Assembly (NCBI RefSeq): GCF_900243745.1
Contig: NZ_LT984798.1
Span: forward strand, 1,296,501 to 1,360,500
Direction of reading: 5' to 3'
DNA length: 64,000 bases
DNA from: Desulfovibrio sp. G11
GTDB taxonomy: Bacteria; Desulfobacterota; Desulfovibrionia; Desulfovibrionales; Desulfovibrionaceae
Part shown: positions 26,727-37,354 of the stretch, in pieces
Position numbering within the stretch: position 1 is the stretch's first letter
Layout of the letters: each line of letters begins with the position of its first letter
Notes under the pieces: model-generated
The model's input: only the letters and a program-made list of their open reading frames with translations
Database searches by the model: none
What the model was told of the DNA's origin: nothing
Position numbers and translations under genes: made by a program

Positions 26727-28796
26727 ATGAACGAACTTGACCAGAAAATCAACACACACTTCCCGGGACTCGTTGTCCGCAAGGATCTCGTCAAGACGGT
26801 CAAGGGCAACGCCATCGTTCCCTCCTACGTGCTGGAATACCTGCTGGGCCAGTATTGCGCCACCAGCGACGAGCCGACCATCCAGACCGGTATCGAGACG
26901 GTCAAGGAGATCCTTGCCAAGCATTATGTTCACCGGAATGAAGCCGGATTGGTCCGCTCGAACATCAAGGAAAAGGGGCGCTACAAGGTCATCGACAAAA
27001 TCAGCGTTGACCTGAACGATAAGAAGGATGTCTACGAGGCGCAGTTTTCCAACTTAGGGCTGAAGGAGGTTCTAGTTGATTCCGGAACGGTGAAAAAGCA
27101 CCCCAAGCTTCTAGTTGGCGGCGTGTGGTGCATTGCGGATCTGGAATATGAGTTCACCGAAGACAAAAGCGCCAGCCCCTGGATCTTGTCGACCCTCAAG
27201 CCCATCCAGCTCTCCCATTTCGATTTCGACGGCTATGTTGAGGCCCGCAAACAGTTCACCACCGACGAGTGGATCGACCTGCTGGTGCAAAGCATCGGCT
27301 TCAACCCGGAGATGTTCGGCAAACGCAGCAAGCTGACCCAACTGGTCCGCCTGATCCCGTTTTGCGAACGTAACTACAACCTGATTGAACTTGGCCCCAA
27401 GGGGACCGGCAAATCCCACATCTACTCGGAGTTCTCGCCCCACGGCATCCTGATCTCCGGCGGCGAGGTCACGGTTCCCAAGCTGTTCGTAAACAACTCT
27501 TCCGGAAAGATCGGTCTGGTCGGTTACTGGGACTGCGTTGCCTTCGATGAGTTTGCCGGAAAGCAAAAGCGCGTCGACAAGGCCCTGGTTGATATCATGA
27601 AAAACTACATGGCCAACAAGTCCTTCTCGCGAGGCGTCGAGACGCTGGGCGCGGAGGCCTCCATGGTGTTCGTGGGCAATACCCAGCACACCGTGCCCTA
27701 CATGCTCAAGCACTCCGACCTGTTTTGCGAACTGCCCGACAAGTTCTACGACTCCGCGTTTCTGGACCGCGTCCATTTCTACATCCCCGGCTGGGAGGTC
27801 GACATCATCCGGGGCGAGATGTTCTCCAGCGGTTACGGTTTCGTGGTGGACTACCTGGCCGAGATCCTTCGCTCGCTGCGCAATCACGATTACTCGGACC
27901 GCTACAAGGAGCACTTCTCCCTCTCCTCCGATATCTCGACGCGGGACCGCGATGGTATCAACAAGACGTTCTCCGGCCTGATGAAAATCCTTTTCCCGCA
28001 CGGTGGGTCAACCAAGGAAGAGGTCGAGGAGCTGCTGCGGTTCGCGATTGAGGGGCGCAAGCGCGTCAAAGATCAGCTGATGCGCATCGACTCCACCTAC
28101 GGCAACGTCCGCTTTACCTATCAAGACACCGCAGGCATGGGCAAGCCTGTCACCACGCTCGAAGAAGATGAATATCCCGGCTACTACCACAAAACCATCG
28201 CCGAGGGTGAAGACGGGGAAATCTTGGAAGTTGCTCAATCGGACTCGCCCCAAGGTCCATCCGAGCCCCTAGCTCCGGCCGAGCCCGTCCTCAGGGAAAA
28301 GCACCTCACATTCCAGGAGAACCAGAAGGGCCTCTCCTTCGATACGTTGCTCGGCCCCTACCTCAAGGGCGCGACCGCGATCACGGTCACCGATCCGTAC
28401 ATCCGCTTGTTCTACCAGGTGCGCAACTTCATGGAATTTTTGGAGACCGTGGTCAAACACAAGGCCCCGGATGAGGAAGTGTCCGTGCATCTGGTGACCA
28501 CGGAAGACGAGTTCAAAGGCGAACAGCAGAAGGACAACTTCGAGAAGATGAAGGAGTCCGCAGGCAGCGTGGGCGTGAACTTTACCTGGGAGTTCGACGG
28601 CACCGGCACGATTCACGCCCGCCACATCGTGACCGACCACGGCTGGAAAATATCCCTGGATCGCGGCCTCGACATCTTCCAGCACTACGAGATGAACGAT
28701 GCCTTCACCTTCGCCAATCGCCTGCAGCAATACCGCCCATGCAAGGCGTTCGAGGTGACGTTCATTAAACATAAGCGGGAAGCTGAGGGGGAATAA
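26727..28796 (+). CDS. brxL: BREX Lon-like protein BrxL
   Basis: A 689-residue AAA+ protein of the BrxL family. N-terminal domain (MNELDQKINTHFPGLVVRKDLVK), Walker A ELGPKGTGKSHIYSEFSPHG (about residues 221-240), followed by GYWDCVAFDEFAG (Walker B) and SRGVETLGAEASMVFVGN (sensor). The C-terminus (LGPYLKGATAITVTDPYIRLFYQVRNFMEFLETVV...) is a MIT-C/phospholipase-like domain seen in this family. BrxL forms a hexameric DNA-binding motor essential for phage exclusion in studied systems. One base separates its stop from the next ATG. Confidence 0.95.
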   Translation: MNELDQKINTHFPGLVVRKDLVKTVKGNAIVPSYVLEYLLGQYCATSDEPTIQTGIETVKEILAKHYVHRNEAGLVRSNIKEKGRYKVIDKISVDLNDKKDVYEAQFSNLGLKEVLVDSGTVKKHPKLLVGGVWCIADLEYEFTEDKSASPWILSTLKPIQLSHFDFDGYVEARKQFTTDEWIDLLVQSIGFNPEMFGKRSKLTQLVRLIPFCERNYNLIELGPKGTGKSHIYSEFSPHGILISGGEVTVPKLFVNNSSGKIGLVGYWDCVAFDEFAGKQKRVDKALVDIMKNYMANKSFSRGVETLGAEASMVFVGNTQHTVPYMLKHSDLFCELPDKFYDSAFLDRVHFYIPGWEVDIIRGEMFSSGYGFVVDYLAEILRSLRNHDYSDRYKEHFSLSSDISTRDRDGINKTFSGLMKILFPHGGSTKEEVEELLRFAIEGRKRVKDQLMRIDSTYGNVRFTYQDTAGMGKPVTTLEEDEYPGYYHKTIAEGEDGEILEVAQSDSPQGPSEPLAPAEPVLREKHLTFQENQKGLSFDTLLGPYLKGATAITVTDPYIRLFYQVRNFMEFLETVVKHKAPDEEVSVHLVTTEDEFKGEQQKDNFEKMKESAGSVGVNFTWEFDGTGTIHARHIVTDHGWKISLDRGLDIFQHYEMNDAFTFANRLQQYRPCKAFEVTFIKHKREAEGE

Positions 28797-28797
28797 C

Positions 28798-31374
28798 ATG
28801 AGCGGGATATCGGCATCACTGACCAAATGGTTTTCAGAGCGCCCCCAGTGGCTCCAGATTGCGGCTACTCGGCTACTTCAGCAGTCAGAGCTTACTGACA
28901 CGGACGTCTCTGAGCTCGCAAACCTTTGCCAGCAGGAAGCCGACGGTAAGCTGCCCAAAACGACCTGTTCCTTTCCTGCTACCGCGTTCTCCCAGGGCAC
29001 AGCAGGCTCCCTGCGTTTGTGTTCAATCAGTGAAGTCGAAGGAGTAAACGCCCTTGCTCCGAAAAAGCCACTTGAGTTTGGTAAGGGCAATATCACGATT
29101 GTTTATGGCAACAACGGGTCAGGCAAGTCCGGTTACGTCAGACTCCTCAAACATGTATGCGGAGCCCGCGAGACGGGTACCCTCCACCGCAATGTCTACA
29201 AGCCCGGCTCTGCCGCACAGAAAGCCTGCATTTCGTTTGAGCAGGACGGCGTACCGAAGACCCATACCTGGTCTGGGCAAGGTATCTGCGATGACCTCAA
29301 CAGCGTTGATATTTTCGACACCTCTTTTGGCAAGGTGTTTGTCAGCAGCGAAGACGAGGTGAGCTACGAGCCGCCGGTTCTATCGTTCTTCAGCTCGCTC
29401 ATCCTCGCATGCGAAAAGGTCGCATCGGCTCTGGACAGCGAGGCCAGCCGGCACCAGTCCAAAAAGCCGAATATCCCGGCTGACAAGAAGGTAACTCCTG
29501 AAGGCATCTGGTACGAAGCCATCAGCGCCAAGACCAGCACCCAGGACATCGACAAGCATTGCGCATTTGGCTGTGCTGACGAAACCGAGATGCAAACGCT
29601 GCAGCAGCGTCTTGCCGAACAGGCACCGGCGGAAAAAGCGAAGCAGCTAAGAAAGCAGAAACAGCATATCGACACTCTGGTCCAGGATGCCCAAAAGTAT
29701 CTGGAACAATTATCGGACGAGAATTACCGACGAATCATCGCTGCCAAGAAAAAGTCGATCCTTAAAAAGACTGCGGCAGATACGGCGGCGCAAAAGGTGT
29801 TCTCCGGCAGCGAGCTGGAAGGCATCGGCTCTGATGTCTGGAAAGAGCTTTGGGAAGCGGCCCGGGACTACTCCGTATCGGCTGCCTACAAAGAAGCTGA
29901 GTACCCGAACGTTTCCGATGGTTCCCGTTGTGTCCTGTGCCACCAGACCTTGACCCAAGAGGCCAAGGAACGGTTGATCTCCTTCGAAAATTTCGTGAAG
30001 GGTGAAATGCAGAAAGCCGCATCGGATGCGGCCAAGGAATACGAGACCGCCAGTCAATCTATCGAGGCGCTACCGACATCGGAGACGCTGAAAACACGTA
30101 TCGATGCGGCTGGCATTCCACAGGATGAAGTCGCGAGCCAGGTGATGGATTTCTTTGCTCAATTGCAGGCCAGGAAAGACCTGCTCCCTGGGATCGATTC
30201 CGAAGAAGCCATTCCCGACCCACTACTCTCACCGAAATGGATCGAAGAAGCCAACGCCCAGTCGAAAAGCCTCGGTGAACTCGCGGCAAAATATGACGAA
30301 GACGCCAAAAGCGACAATCGTGAGGAGATCAAGAAGAAGCTAAACAGCCTGCAGGCCAGAAAGTGGTTGTCTGAACACCGCGCCGCCATTGATGAAGAAG
30401 TCACCCGATTGAAGCTGCTAAACCAGATTCAGGAAGCCAAGAAGTCGACCACCACCAAAGCCCTATCCCAGAAGAAAGGGGAGCTGGCAGAAGCCTTGAT
30501 CACGGATGCGTTCGTGCAAAGGTTCAATGCGGAGCTCAAGGCCCTGGGCGCGTCTCAGGTTAAAGTCGAGCTCGTGAAGTCAAAAGTCTCCAAGGGCCGC
30601 GTCCTTCATAAGCTCCAGCTTCGAGGGGCCTCTCAGAATGGGCTCGCCGATGTGCTGAGCGAGGGAGAAAATCGGATCGTTTCCATTGCGGCATTTTTGG
30701 CCGACGTCACCGGCAAGAGCAACCAGGCCCCGTTTATCTTTGACGATCCAATATCCTCGCTGGACCAAAGCTATGAGGAGGCCGTGGTTCAAAGACTGAT
30801 CGAGCTGTCTCAGGACAAGCAGGTCATTGTCTTTACTCACCGCCTGTCCTTGCTGGGAACGGTCCGGCATTTTGCCGAGAAAAAGACCATCAAGCCCGAT
30901 GTGGTGAGCATTCGCTCTGCGGACTGGGGGACCGGAGAGCCAGCTCCCATTCCACTTTCACAGAGTGACATCAAATCCGCCCTGAACACACTCATGAATC
31001 AGCGGTATCAGGATGCAAAGAAGGCAAGTGAAAACGGCGAGTTTGAACATGCCGAAATCTTGCTGAAATCGATATGCAGCGACTTCAGGACATTGGTGGA
31101 GCGCTCTATTGAAAATGATCTGCTGTGCGGGGTGGTTCAAAGATTCCAACGACCGGTCCATACGTTGAAGCTCAAGGAGCTGGCCAAATTGAAGGACGCG
31201 GATTGCAATCTCCTTGATTCGCTTATGACTAAATACTCCGGATTTGAACACTCGCAGCCAACAGAATCACCTGTGGAGCTGCCGAAGCCAGACGATCTTT
31301 TGGCCGACATGACTTCATTGAAAAACTGGCGTGAAGAATACGCGAAGTGCCCCGCCTCTGCGGTGGCTGGGTAG
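28798..31374 (+). CDS. Zinc-hook AAA ATPase (AAA_13, RloC-like)
   Basis: An 858-residue SMC/Rad50-like ATPase. In order: Walker A YGNNGSGKSGYVRLLKHVCGARE (about 102-124), coiled coil, zinc hook CVLCH (about 379-383), second coiled coil, signature LSEGENRIVSIAAFLAD (about 620), Walker B PFIFDDPISSLDQS (about 645), H-loop VIVFTHRLSLLG (about 680). This is the layout of the AAA_13/RloC group, in which RloC cleaves tRNA anticodon loops. The C-terminal tail has FRTLVE (R764, E768) and YSGFEHSQP (H818), recalling the Arg-x3-Glu...His triad, but the spacing is longer than in PrrC/RloC, so nuclease activity is uncertain. Directly coupled to brxL. Confidence 0.78.
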   Translation: MSGISASLTKWFSERPQWLQIAATRLLQQSELTDTDVSELANLCQQEADGKLPKTTCSFPATAFSQGTAGSLRLCSISEVEGVNALAPKKPLEFGKGNITIVYGNNGSGKSGYVRLLKHVCGARETGTLHRNVYKPGSAAQKACISFEQDGVPKTHTWSGQGICDDLNSVDIFDTSFGKVFVSSEDEVSYEPPVLSFFSSLILACEKVASALDSEASRHQSKKPNIPADKKVTPEGIWYEAISAKTSTQDIDKHCAFGCADETEMQTLQQRLAEQAPAEKAKQLRKQKQHIDTLVQDAQKYLEQLSDENYRRIIAAKKKSILKKTAADTAAQKVFSGSELEGIGSDVWKELWEAARDYSVSAAYKEAEYPNVSDGSRCVLCHQTLTQEAKERLISFENFVKGEMQKAASDAAKEYETASQSIEALPTSETLKTRIDAAGIPQDEVASQVMDFFAQLQARKDLLPGIDSEEAIPDPLLSPKWIEEANAQSKSLGELAAKYDEDAKSDNREEIKKKLNSLQARKWLSEHRAAIDEEVTRLKLLNQIQEAKKSTTTKALSQKKGELAEALITDAFVQRFNAELKALGASQVKVELVKSKVSKGRVLHKLQLRGASQNGLADVLSEGENRIVSIAAFLADVTGKSNQAPFIFDDPISSLDQSYEEAVVQRLIELSQDKQVIVFTHRLSLLGTVRHFAEKKTIKPDVVSIRSADWGTGEPAPIPLSQSDIKSALNTLMNQRYQDAKKASENGEFEHAEILLKSICSDFRTLVERSIENDLLCGVVQRFQRPVHTLKLKELAKLKDADCNLLDSLMTKYSGFEHSQPTESPVELPKPDDLLADMTSLKNWREEYAKCPASAVAG

Positions 31375-31378
31375 CAGT

Positions 31379-32608
31379 ATGAGAGTTCTCCATACATCCG
31401 ACTGGCATATCGGCCGCACCCTTTACGGCAGAAAACGCTACGAGGAATTCGAGGCTTTTCTGACATGGCTGGCGGAGACCATTCAGCAGAATGAAATTGA
31501 TGTCTTGTTGGTGGCGGGTGATGTATTTGACACCAGCGCCCCGAGCAACCGCGCCCAGGAGCTCTATTACCGGTTCCTGTGCCGGGTGGCCGCCTCATCC
31601 TGTCGGCATGTTGTCGTCGTCGCGGGCAACCACGATTCCCCATCCTTCCTCAATGCTCCCAAGGAGCTGCTCAAGGCCCTTGATGTCCACGTGGTCGGTA
31701 ATAGCACCGCATCCCCGGAAGATGAAGTGCTGGTGCTCTGTAATGAGCAGGACGCTCCGGAATTGATTGTTTGCGCCGTGCCCTACCTTCGCGACAGGGA
31801 TATCCGAGTGGCGGAAGCGGGTGAAAGCGTCGAGGACAAGGAGCGGAAACTGATCGAAGGCATTCACACCCATTACGCCGCCGTCGCGGCTTTGGCCGAA
31901 CAGAAGCGTGAAGAACTCGGGGCAGATATTCCCATCGTTGGCACGGGGCATCTGTTCACCGCAGGCGGACAAACCGTCGATGGTGATGGCGTGCGCGAAC
32001 TCTATGTCGGCTCCTTGGCTCACGTGACTGCCGGGATTTTTCCTGCCTGCTTCAACTATCTGGCGCTGGGGCACCTCCACGTCCCCCAAAAGGTGAACGG
32101 CTCCGAAACCATTCGGTACAGCGGCTCTCCTCTGCCCATGGGGTTCGGAGAGGCAAAACAGCAGAAGAGCGTTTGCCAGGTTGAGTTCCACAGCACGGCT
32201 GCATCCGTACAGCTGATCGATGTGCCAATTTTTCAGAAACTTGAGCGCGTCAAAGGAGACTGGGACGGCATCTCAAACCGCATTCTTGAATTGTCGGCGA
32301 TGGACTCCCAAGGCTGGCTCGAAGTCATTTACGACGGTACTGAGGTTATCGGCGACCTGCGTGAACGCCTGGAGGCTGCGATTTCCGGCACCCAGATGGA
32401 AATTCTCCGCATAAAGAACAACCGCATCATCGACCGCGTGCTGGGACAAATCCATGAAGAGGAAACACTCGACGATTTGAACGTGAACGACGTGTTCGAA
32501 CGATGCCTCGCCGTCCATGACGTGCCCGAAGAGCAGCGGCCAGAGCTGCTTCGGGCCTACCAGGAAACGGTCTCGTCTCTCTATGAAGACGATGTGCAGG
32601 CGGAATAG
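31379..32608 (+). CDS. sbcD: SbcD-like exonuclease subunit
   Basis: A 409-residue metallophosphoesterase of the SbcD/Mre11 family, which with SbcC cleaves DNA ends and hairpins. Motifs seen: MRVLHTSDWHIGRTLYG (D-x-H), VAGDVFDTSAPSN (GDVFD), VVAGNHDSP (GNHD), GTGHLF and LALGHLHVPQ (GHxH). ATG 31379 lies 4 bp after the upstream stop; the frame open from 31331 lies inside that gene. The pair sits in the BREX-linked operon instead of the usual housekeeping site, so it may be a defence copy (inference). Confidence 0.92.
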   Translation: MRVLHTSDWHIGRTLYGRKRYEEFEAFLTWLAETIQQNEIDVLLVAGDVFDTSAPSNRAQELYYRFLCRVAASSCRHVVVVAGNHDSPSFLNAPKELLKALDVHVVGNSTASPEDEVLVLCNEQDAPELIVCAVPYLRDRDIRVAEAGESVEDKERKLIEGIHTHYAAVAALAEQKREELGADIPIVGTGHLFTAGGQTVDGDGVRELYVGSLAHVTAGIFPACFNYLALGHLHVPQKVNGSETIRYSGSPLPMGFGEAKQQKSVCQVEFHSTAASVQLIDVPIFQKLERVKGDWDGISNRILELSAMDSQGWLEVIYDGTEVIGDLRERLEAAISGTQMEILRIKNNRIIDRVLGQIHEEETLDDLNVNDVFERCLAVHDVPEEQRPELLRAYQETVSSLYEDDVQAE

Positions 32609-32619
32609 CGAGGCTGTCG

Positions 32620-35600
32620 ATGAGAATACTGCAGGTACGCTTCAAGAATCTGAACTCGCTGGTCGGCGAATGGCAAATCGACCTGATGCACCCGGCCTTC
32701 GCGTCTGATGGCATCTTTGCCATAACAGGTCCCACCGGCGCGGGGAAAACCACGATCCTCGATGCTATTTGTCTCGCACTTTATGGGCGGACGCCTCGCC
32801 TGAACAAGGTCACCAAGAGCGGAAACGAAATCATGTCCCGCCAGACCGGCGAGTGCTTTGCCGAGGTGACCTTCGAAACCCAGACCGGGCGTTACCGCTG
32901 TCACTGGAGTCAACACCGGGCACGCAAGAAGCCGGATGGCGAGCTCCAGGCCCCGAAGCACGAAATTGCCAATGCCGATTCCGGCGAGATTTTCGAATCC
33001 AAGATCAGAGGGGTTGCCGACCAGATCGAGTCCGCTACCGGCATGGACTTTGATCGTTTTACCCGCTCCATGTTGCTGGCCCAGGGCGGCTTTGCCGCGT
33101 TCCTCCAAGCGGCACCGGATGATCGGGCTCCTATCCTGGAGCAGATAACGGGTACAGAGATCTACAGTCAGATATCCATCCGTGCCCATGAACGCCAGCG
33201 CGAAGAGAGGGAAAAACTGAACCTGCTTCAGGCTGAAACGGCAGGCATCGTGATTCTTGAGCCGGAGCAGGAACAAGAGATTGGGCAGGCACTCGAAGCA
33301 AAGCTGAAGGATGAGACAGACCTTGCCGCCAGGGCCGCTGAAATCGGGAAGGCCATAGCCTGGCTCACCACCATCGATGGGCTGAGGAAGGAAGTCGTCA
33401 ACCTGGCCGATGAAGCGAGCAAGCTGCAGGGCGATATCGAGGCGTTCAAACCGGATCGTGAAAAGCTGGGCCGGGCTTTGAGTGCCGCCTCGCTGGACGG
33501 CGCATACGCAACGCTCACCGCCACCCGCAAACAGCAGGCGGATGACAGTGTAGGCTTGAAAGCCGAGGAAGAGGCGCTTCCTGGACTGGAATCCTCCGCC
33601 AAGGAACAGGCCGAGGTACTGAAATCAGCTGAGCAACAAACTGCTCGGGCCAAAGAAGAGCTGAAAGCGGCCGCGCCTACATTGCAGAAGGTTCGCTCAC
33701 TTGATCAGAAACTTGCCGATCAGAAAAAAGCTGTATCGGAAGAGGATCAGGGCTGCAAGAAGGCTATGGCAAAAATTGATGCAGACAAAAAAGCCCGGCT
33801 CGAAGAGCAGGACAAACGATCCAAGGCTCATGCGACGCTGGATCTTGTGGACGGCTATCTCAAGGAGCATGCACAGGATGAATGGCTGATAAGTGGTCTG
33901 GCTGGCATTGAAGAACAGATCGGCGGCCTGCTCTCCAAACAAAATGAAATCGTTCAAAAAGACGCTGCGCAGGAAGCAGCCAATACGACTCTGGAAATGG
34001 CGACGAAGTCACTCGATGACTGTCAGAAGCAATCCGGCATTCGGAAGCAGAAACTGGAGGACGCCTTAAAACAGCTTCAGCAGGGTAAGGATGCTTTGAG
34101 CCAGTTGCTGGGAGACCGCTTGTTGCGGGAATACCGCACCGAGAAGGAAACCCTGCTGCGTGAAATCGCCTTCCTGACCAAAATTGCGGAGCTTGAAGAT
34201 CACCGGGCAAAGCTGGAAGACGGCAAGCCCTGTCCGCTCTGCGGTGCAACCGAGCACCCATTTGCGGAAGGGAATGTCCCTGTTCCCGATGAAACCGAAA
34301 AGAAGATCGACGCCCTGACTAGGCTGATCAGCAAAGCCGAGGATCAGGAAGTCGCCATCAAGAAACTCGAAGAAGCTGAAAGCCTGGCCCGCAAAAACCT
34401 GACAGAGGCTGAAAAGCTGGAGTCAGCAGCGGCTAATGACAAGAAGGCTGCCGAGAAAGCCCTCGCCGAGGTGAAGGACGGCCTGGTGAAACTCCGTGCC
34501 GATTTTGCCGAACGCAGGCAGGCTGTTACTACAAAACTCCAGCCGCTAGGTATTGCGGACATCTCCGAAACGGACATTTCATCACTGATCGAAACTCTCA
34601 AGGCGCGGTTGAAGGCGTGGCAGGCCCAGGTCAAGAAAAAGGCGGACATCGAGAAACAGATTGCCGACATCGACAGCGAGGTGAAGCGGCTGGATGCGAT
34701 TATCGAAACTCAAAGCACCGCCCTGGCCGAAAAGCTGGAGCGTCTTGAAACCTTAAAAAAGGAACTCGCCACCGGAAGTGATGAGCGCAATGCACTGTAC
34801 GGCGACAAGAATCCCGACGATGAAGAACGTCGTTTCAACAAGGCAATTTCGGATGCCGAAGGTTCCGAAAAGCAGGTCAGAGAACGGCACAATGAGCTCC
34901 AACAACAATGGAATACCGCGAAGGCCCATGTCGAATCTCTGAAGAAACGCATCGACATACGAGAGCCTGAACTGAGAAGGCTGGAAACCGAATTCTCCGC
35001 AGCGCTCGTGCCCGTTGGTTTTTCAGATGAAGAACAATTTTTAGCGGCCAGGCTTTCCTCTGAACGGAAGGCTGAGCTGGCGGCTACGGCCAAGGATCTG
35101 GATGAGCGTCAAACAGATCTGAAAGCCAGACAGAAGGATCGGGAAACGCGCCTGGCCACGGAGGTGGCCCGCAAGCTTACAGACAAGTCGCTGGAAGAAC
35201 TCGAGCCCCAATTCAAGGAGCAAGAGGAGACCCTGAAAGAGCTGCGTGACATCATTGCCGGTCTCAAGCACAAGTTGAGTGAAAATGCGGCTGCAAAAGA
35301 GCGGATAAAGGAAAAGCAGACAGCTATCGAAGCCCAGAAAAAAGAGTGCCGCAGGTGGGAAAACCTGCACGAATTGATCGGCTCGGCAGACGGCAAAAAG
35401 TACCGCAATTTTGCTCAGGGTCTGACCTTCGAAATGATGATTGGTCACGCCAACCGGCAATTGCAGAAAATGACCGACCGATACTTGCTGGCCCGTGACG
35501 ATGCTCAGCCCTTGGAGCTCAACGTCGTCGACAACTATCAGGCCGGGGAGATTCGGTCCACGAAAAATCTTTCCGGCGGCGAGAGCTTCATCGTCAGCCT

Positions 35601-35895
35601 GTCCCTGGCGCTTGGGCTGTCCCATATGGCCAGCAAGAATGTCCGGGTGGATTCTCTGTTTCTGGATGAAGGCTTCGGCACCCTGGACGAGGAAGCCCTC
35701 GACACCGCCCTGGAAACCCTCGCGGGCTTGCAGCAGGACGGTAAACTGATTGGCGTCATTTCGCACGTGCCCGCCTTGAAGGAGCGGATCAGCACGCAGA
35801 TCCAGGTAACGCCTCAAACCGGTGGCAGAAGCCAGATAGCCGGGCCTGGATGCGGCAGGTTGGGGGCTACAGAGCTGGCCGTAGAAGCAGGTTGA
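32620..35895 (+). CDS. sbcC: SbcC-like SMC nuclease ATPase
   Basis: A 1,091-residue SbcC/Rad50-type ATPase, the partner of SbcD. Walker A GPTGAGKTTILDAICLALYG (about residues 37-56), Q-loop region SMLLAQGGFAAFLQA, long coiled coils, zinc hook CPLCGATEHP (about 537-546), signature LSGGESFIVSLSLALGLS (about 984) and Walker B LFLDEGFGTLDEEALDTAL (about 1014). Length is normal for SbcC (about 1,050). Eleven bases separate it from sbcD, eight bases from the next gene. Confidence 0.94.
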   Translation: MRILQVRFKNLNSLVGEWQIDLMHPAFASDGIFAITGPTGAGKTTILDAICLALYGRTPRLNKVTKSGNEIMSRQTGECFAEVTFETQTGRYRCHWSQHRARKKPDGELQAPKHEIANADSGEIFESKIRGVADQIESATGMDFDRFTRSMLLAQGGFAAFLQAAPDDRAPILEQITGTEIYSQISIRAHERQREEREKLNLLQAETAGIVILEPEQEQEIGQALEAKLKDETDLAARAAEIGKAIAWLTTIDGLRKEVVNLADEASKLQGDIEAFKPDREKLGRALSAASLDGAYATLTATRKQQADDSVGLKAEEEALPGLESSAKEQAEVLKSAEQQTARAKEELKAAAPTLQKVRSLDQKLADQKKAVSEEDQGCKKAMAKIDADKKARLEEQDKRSKAHATLDLVDGYLKEHAQDEWLISGLAGIEEQIGGLLSKQNEIVQKDAAQEAANTTLEMATKSLDDCQKQSGIRKQKLEDALKQLQQGKDALSQLLGDRLLREYRTEKETLLREIAFLTKIAELEDHRAKLEDGKPCPLCGATEHPFAEGNVPVPDETEKKIDALTRLISKAEDQEVAIKKLEEAESLARKNLTEAEKLESAAANDKKAAEKALAEVKDGLVKLRADFAERRQAVTTKLQPLGIADISETDISSLIETLKARLKAWQAQVKKKADIEKQIADIDSEVKRLDAIIETQSTALAEKLERLETLKKELATGSDERNALYGDKNPDDEERRFNKAISDAEGSEKQVRERHNELQQQWNTAKAHVESLKKRIDIREPELRRLETEFSAALVPVGFSDEEQFLAARLSSERKAELAATAKDLDERQTDLKARQKDRETRLATEVARKLTDKSLEELEPQFKEQEETLKELRDIIAGLKHKLSENAAAKERIKEKQTAIEAQKKECRRWENLHELIGSADGKKYRNFAQGLTFEMMIGHANRQLQKMTDRYLLARDDAQPLELNVVDNYQAGEIRSTKNLSGGESFIVSLSLALGLSHMASKNVRVDSLFLDEGFGTLDEEALDTALETLAGLQQDGKLIGVISHVPALKERISTQIQVTPQTGGRSQIAGPGCGRLGATELAVEAG

Positions 35896-36313
35896 CTTGA
35901 AAATGTCGGACGATCTCAAAACAGCAAAAACCGCCCTCGCCAAGCCTCATCACGACATGGAGGCCATCAACAAGCTGGCCAAGCCGTCCTATCTGAGCGT
36001 GATCGAGCAGATGGAGCACACGCTGGAACCCATACGTCGTCAGCAGTTGGAAATCAGTCGTGCCCTCGAAATGTCTGGAGCCATGGCCCGGATACAAGAG
36101 ATAGCCAGTGCTAATCAACATTGGCAGGAGTTGATACAACAGACCGCAACAAGCCGGATTGCCGAGAGCCTTGCTGCTGCACACCAGTCATGGCTTGAGC
36201 TGAAGTAGTCGCGATTTGATCTGACAGTTGTCCCTTGAAAAGCGAGGGGAACTCCGTTTTGATGGAAGTGTAAACGTACCATCAACCGGGCACAGCGCCC
36301 ACGGAGTTTCCCC

Positions 36314-37354
36314 ATGGAAAGTTTCAATCAAAACGTCATCAAACACAAGACCGGACTTCTCAACCTTGCCGCCGAACTCGGCAATGTCTCCAGAGCCTGC
36401 CGCATCATGGGCTTTTCCAGAGATACCTTCTACCGGTATCAAACAGCACGAGACGCCGGAGGCGTTGAAGCGCTGTTTGAGGTCAGCCGCAAAAAGCCCA
36501 ACCTGAAAAATCGCGTGGAAGAGGCCACGGAACTGGCGGTGTTGGATTTTGCGATAGCCTTCCCTGCTCATGGGCAAGTGCGGGCCAGCAACGAACTGCG
36601 CAAAACCGGCGTATTTGTGTCGCCGTCAGGGGTGCGTTCCATCTGGTTGCGCCATGACCTGGCCTCAATGAAGCAGCGCCTGAACGCCCTGGAGAAGAAG
36701 TCCGCTGAAGAGGGCATTGTGCTCACCGAAGCCCAGGTACAAGCTCTGGAGCGTAAAAAACACGACGATGAGGCTTGCGGCGAAATAGAAAGCCATCATC
36801 CCGGATATCTCGGCAGTCAGGACACATTTTACGTCGGCACCATCAAGGGCGTCGGCCGTATTTATCAGCAAACCTTTGTGGATACCTACTCTAAGTGGGC
36901 GGCTGCCAAGCTCTACACTACCAAAACACCCATCACCGGAGCCGACCTGCTCAATGACCGGGTTTTGCCATTCTTCACTTCAATGGAAATGGGCATTATC
37001 CGCATGCTGACGGACAGGGGCACAGAGTACTGCGGCAGACTGGAAACGCATGACTACCAGCTTTATCTGGGCATAAACAACATAGAACACACCAAGGCCA
37101 AGGCGCGGCATCCGCAGACAAACGGCATCTGCGAACGTTTCCACAAGACCATCCTGCACGAGTTTTACCAGGTTGCCTTCCGGCGGAAACTGTATAACTC
37201 TCTGGAGGAACTGCAGGCCGATCTGGATGTCTGGATGGAACATTACAACATCGAAAGGACACATCAAGGGAAAAAGTGTTGCGGCAGAACGCCATTGCAA
37301 ACACTCCTTGACGGAAAACAGATCTGGAAGGAAAAGGTCGGACAACTCAACTAA
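36314..37354 (+). CDS. IS481-like DDE transposase
   Basis: A 346-residue single-ORF transposase: N-terminal HTH (LLNLAAELGNVSRACRIMGFSRDTFYRYQ), a second HTH (ASNELRKTGVFVSPSGVRSIWLRHDL), then the rve core with DTFYVGTIKGVGRIYQQTFVDTYSKW (first D region), RMLTDRGTEYCG (second D) and HPQTNGICERFHKTILHEFYQ (E). A single ORF with this layout is typical of IS481 rather than IS3. The gene is intact, but the right end of its element is split by the nested IS. Confidence 0.9.
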   Translation: MESFNQNVIKHKTGLLNLAAELGNVSRACRIMGFSRDTFYRYQTARDAGGVEALFEVSRKKPNLKNRVEEATELAVLDFAIAFPAHGQVRASNELRKTGVFVSPSGVRSIWLRHDLASMKQRLNALEKKSAEEGIVLTEAQVQALERKKHDDEACGEIESHHPGYLGSQDTFYVGTIKGVGRIYQQTFVDTYSKWAAAKLYTTKTPITGADLLNDRVLPFFTSMEMGIIRMLTDRGTEYCGRLETHDYQLYLGINNIEHTKAKARHPQTNGICERFHKTILHEFYQVAFRRKLYNSLEELQADLDVWMEHYNIERTHQGKKCCGRTPLQTLLDGKQIWKEKVGQLN

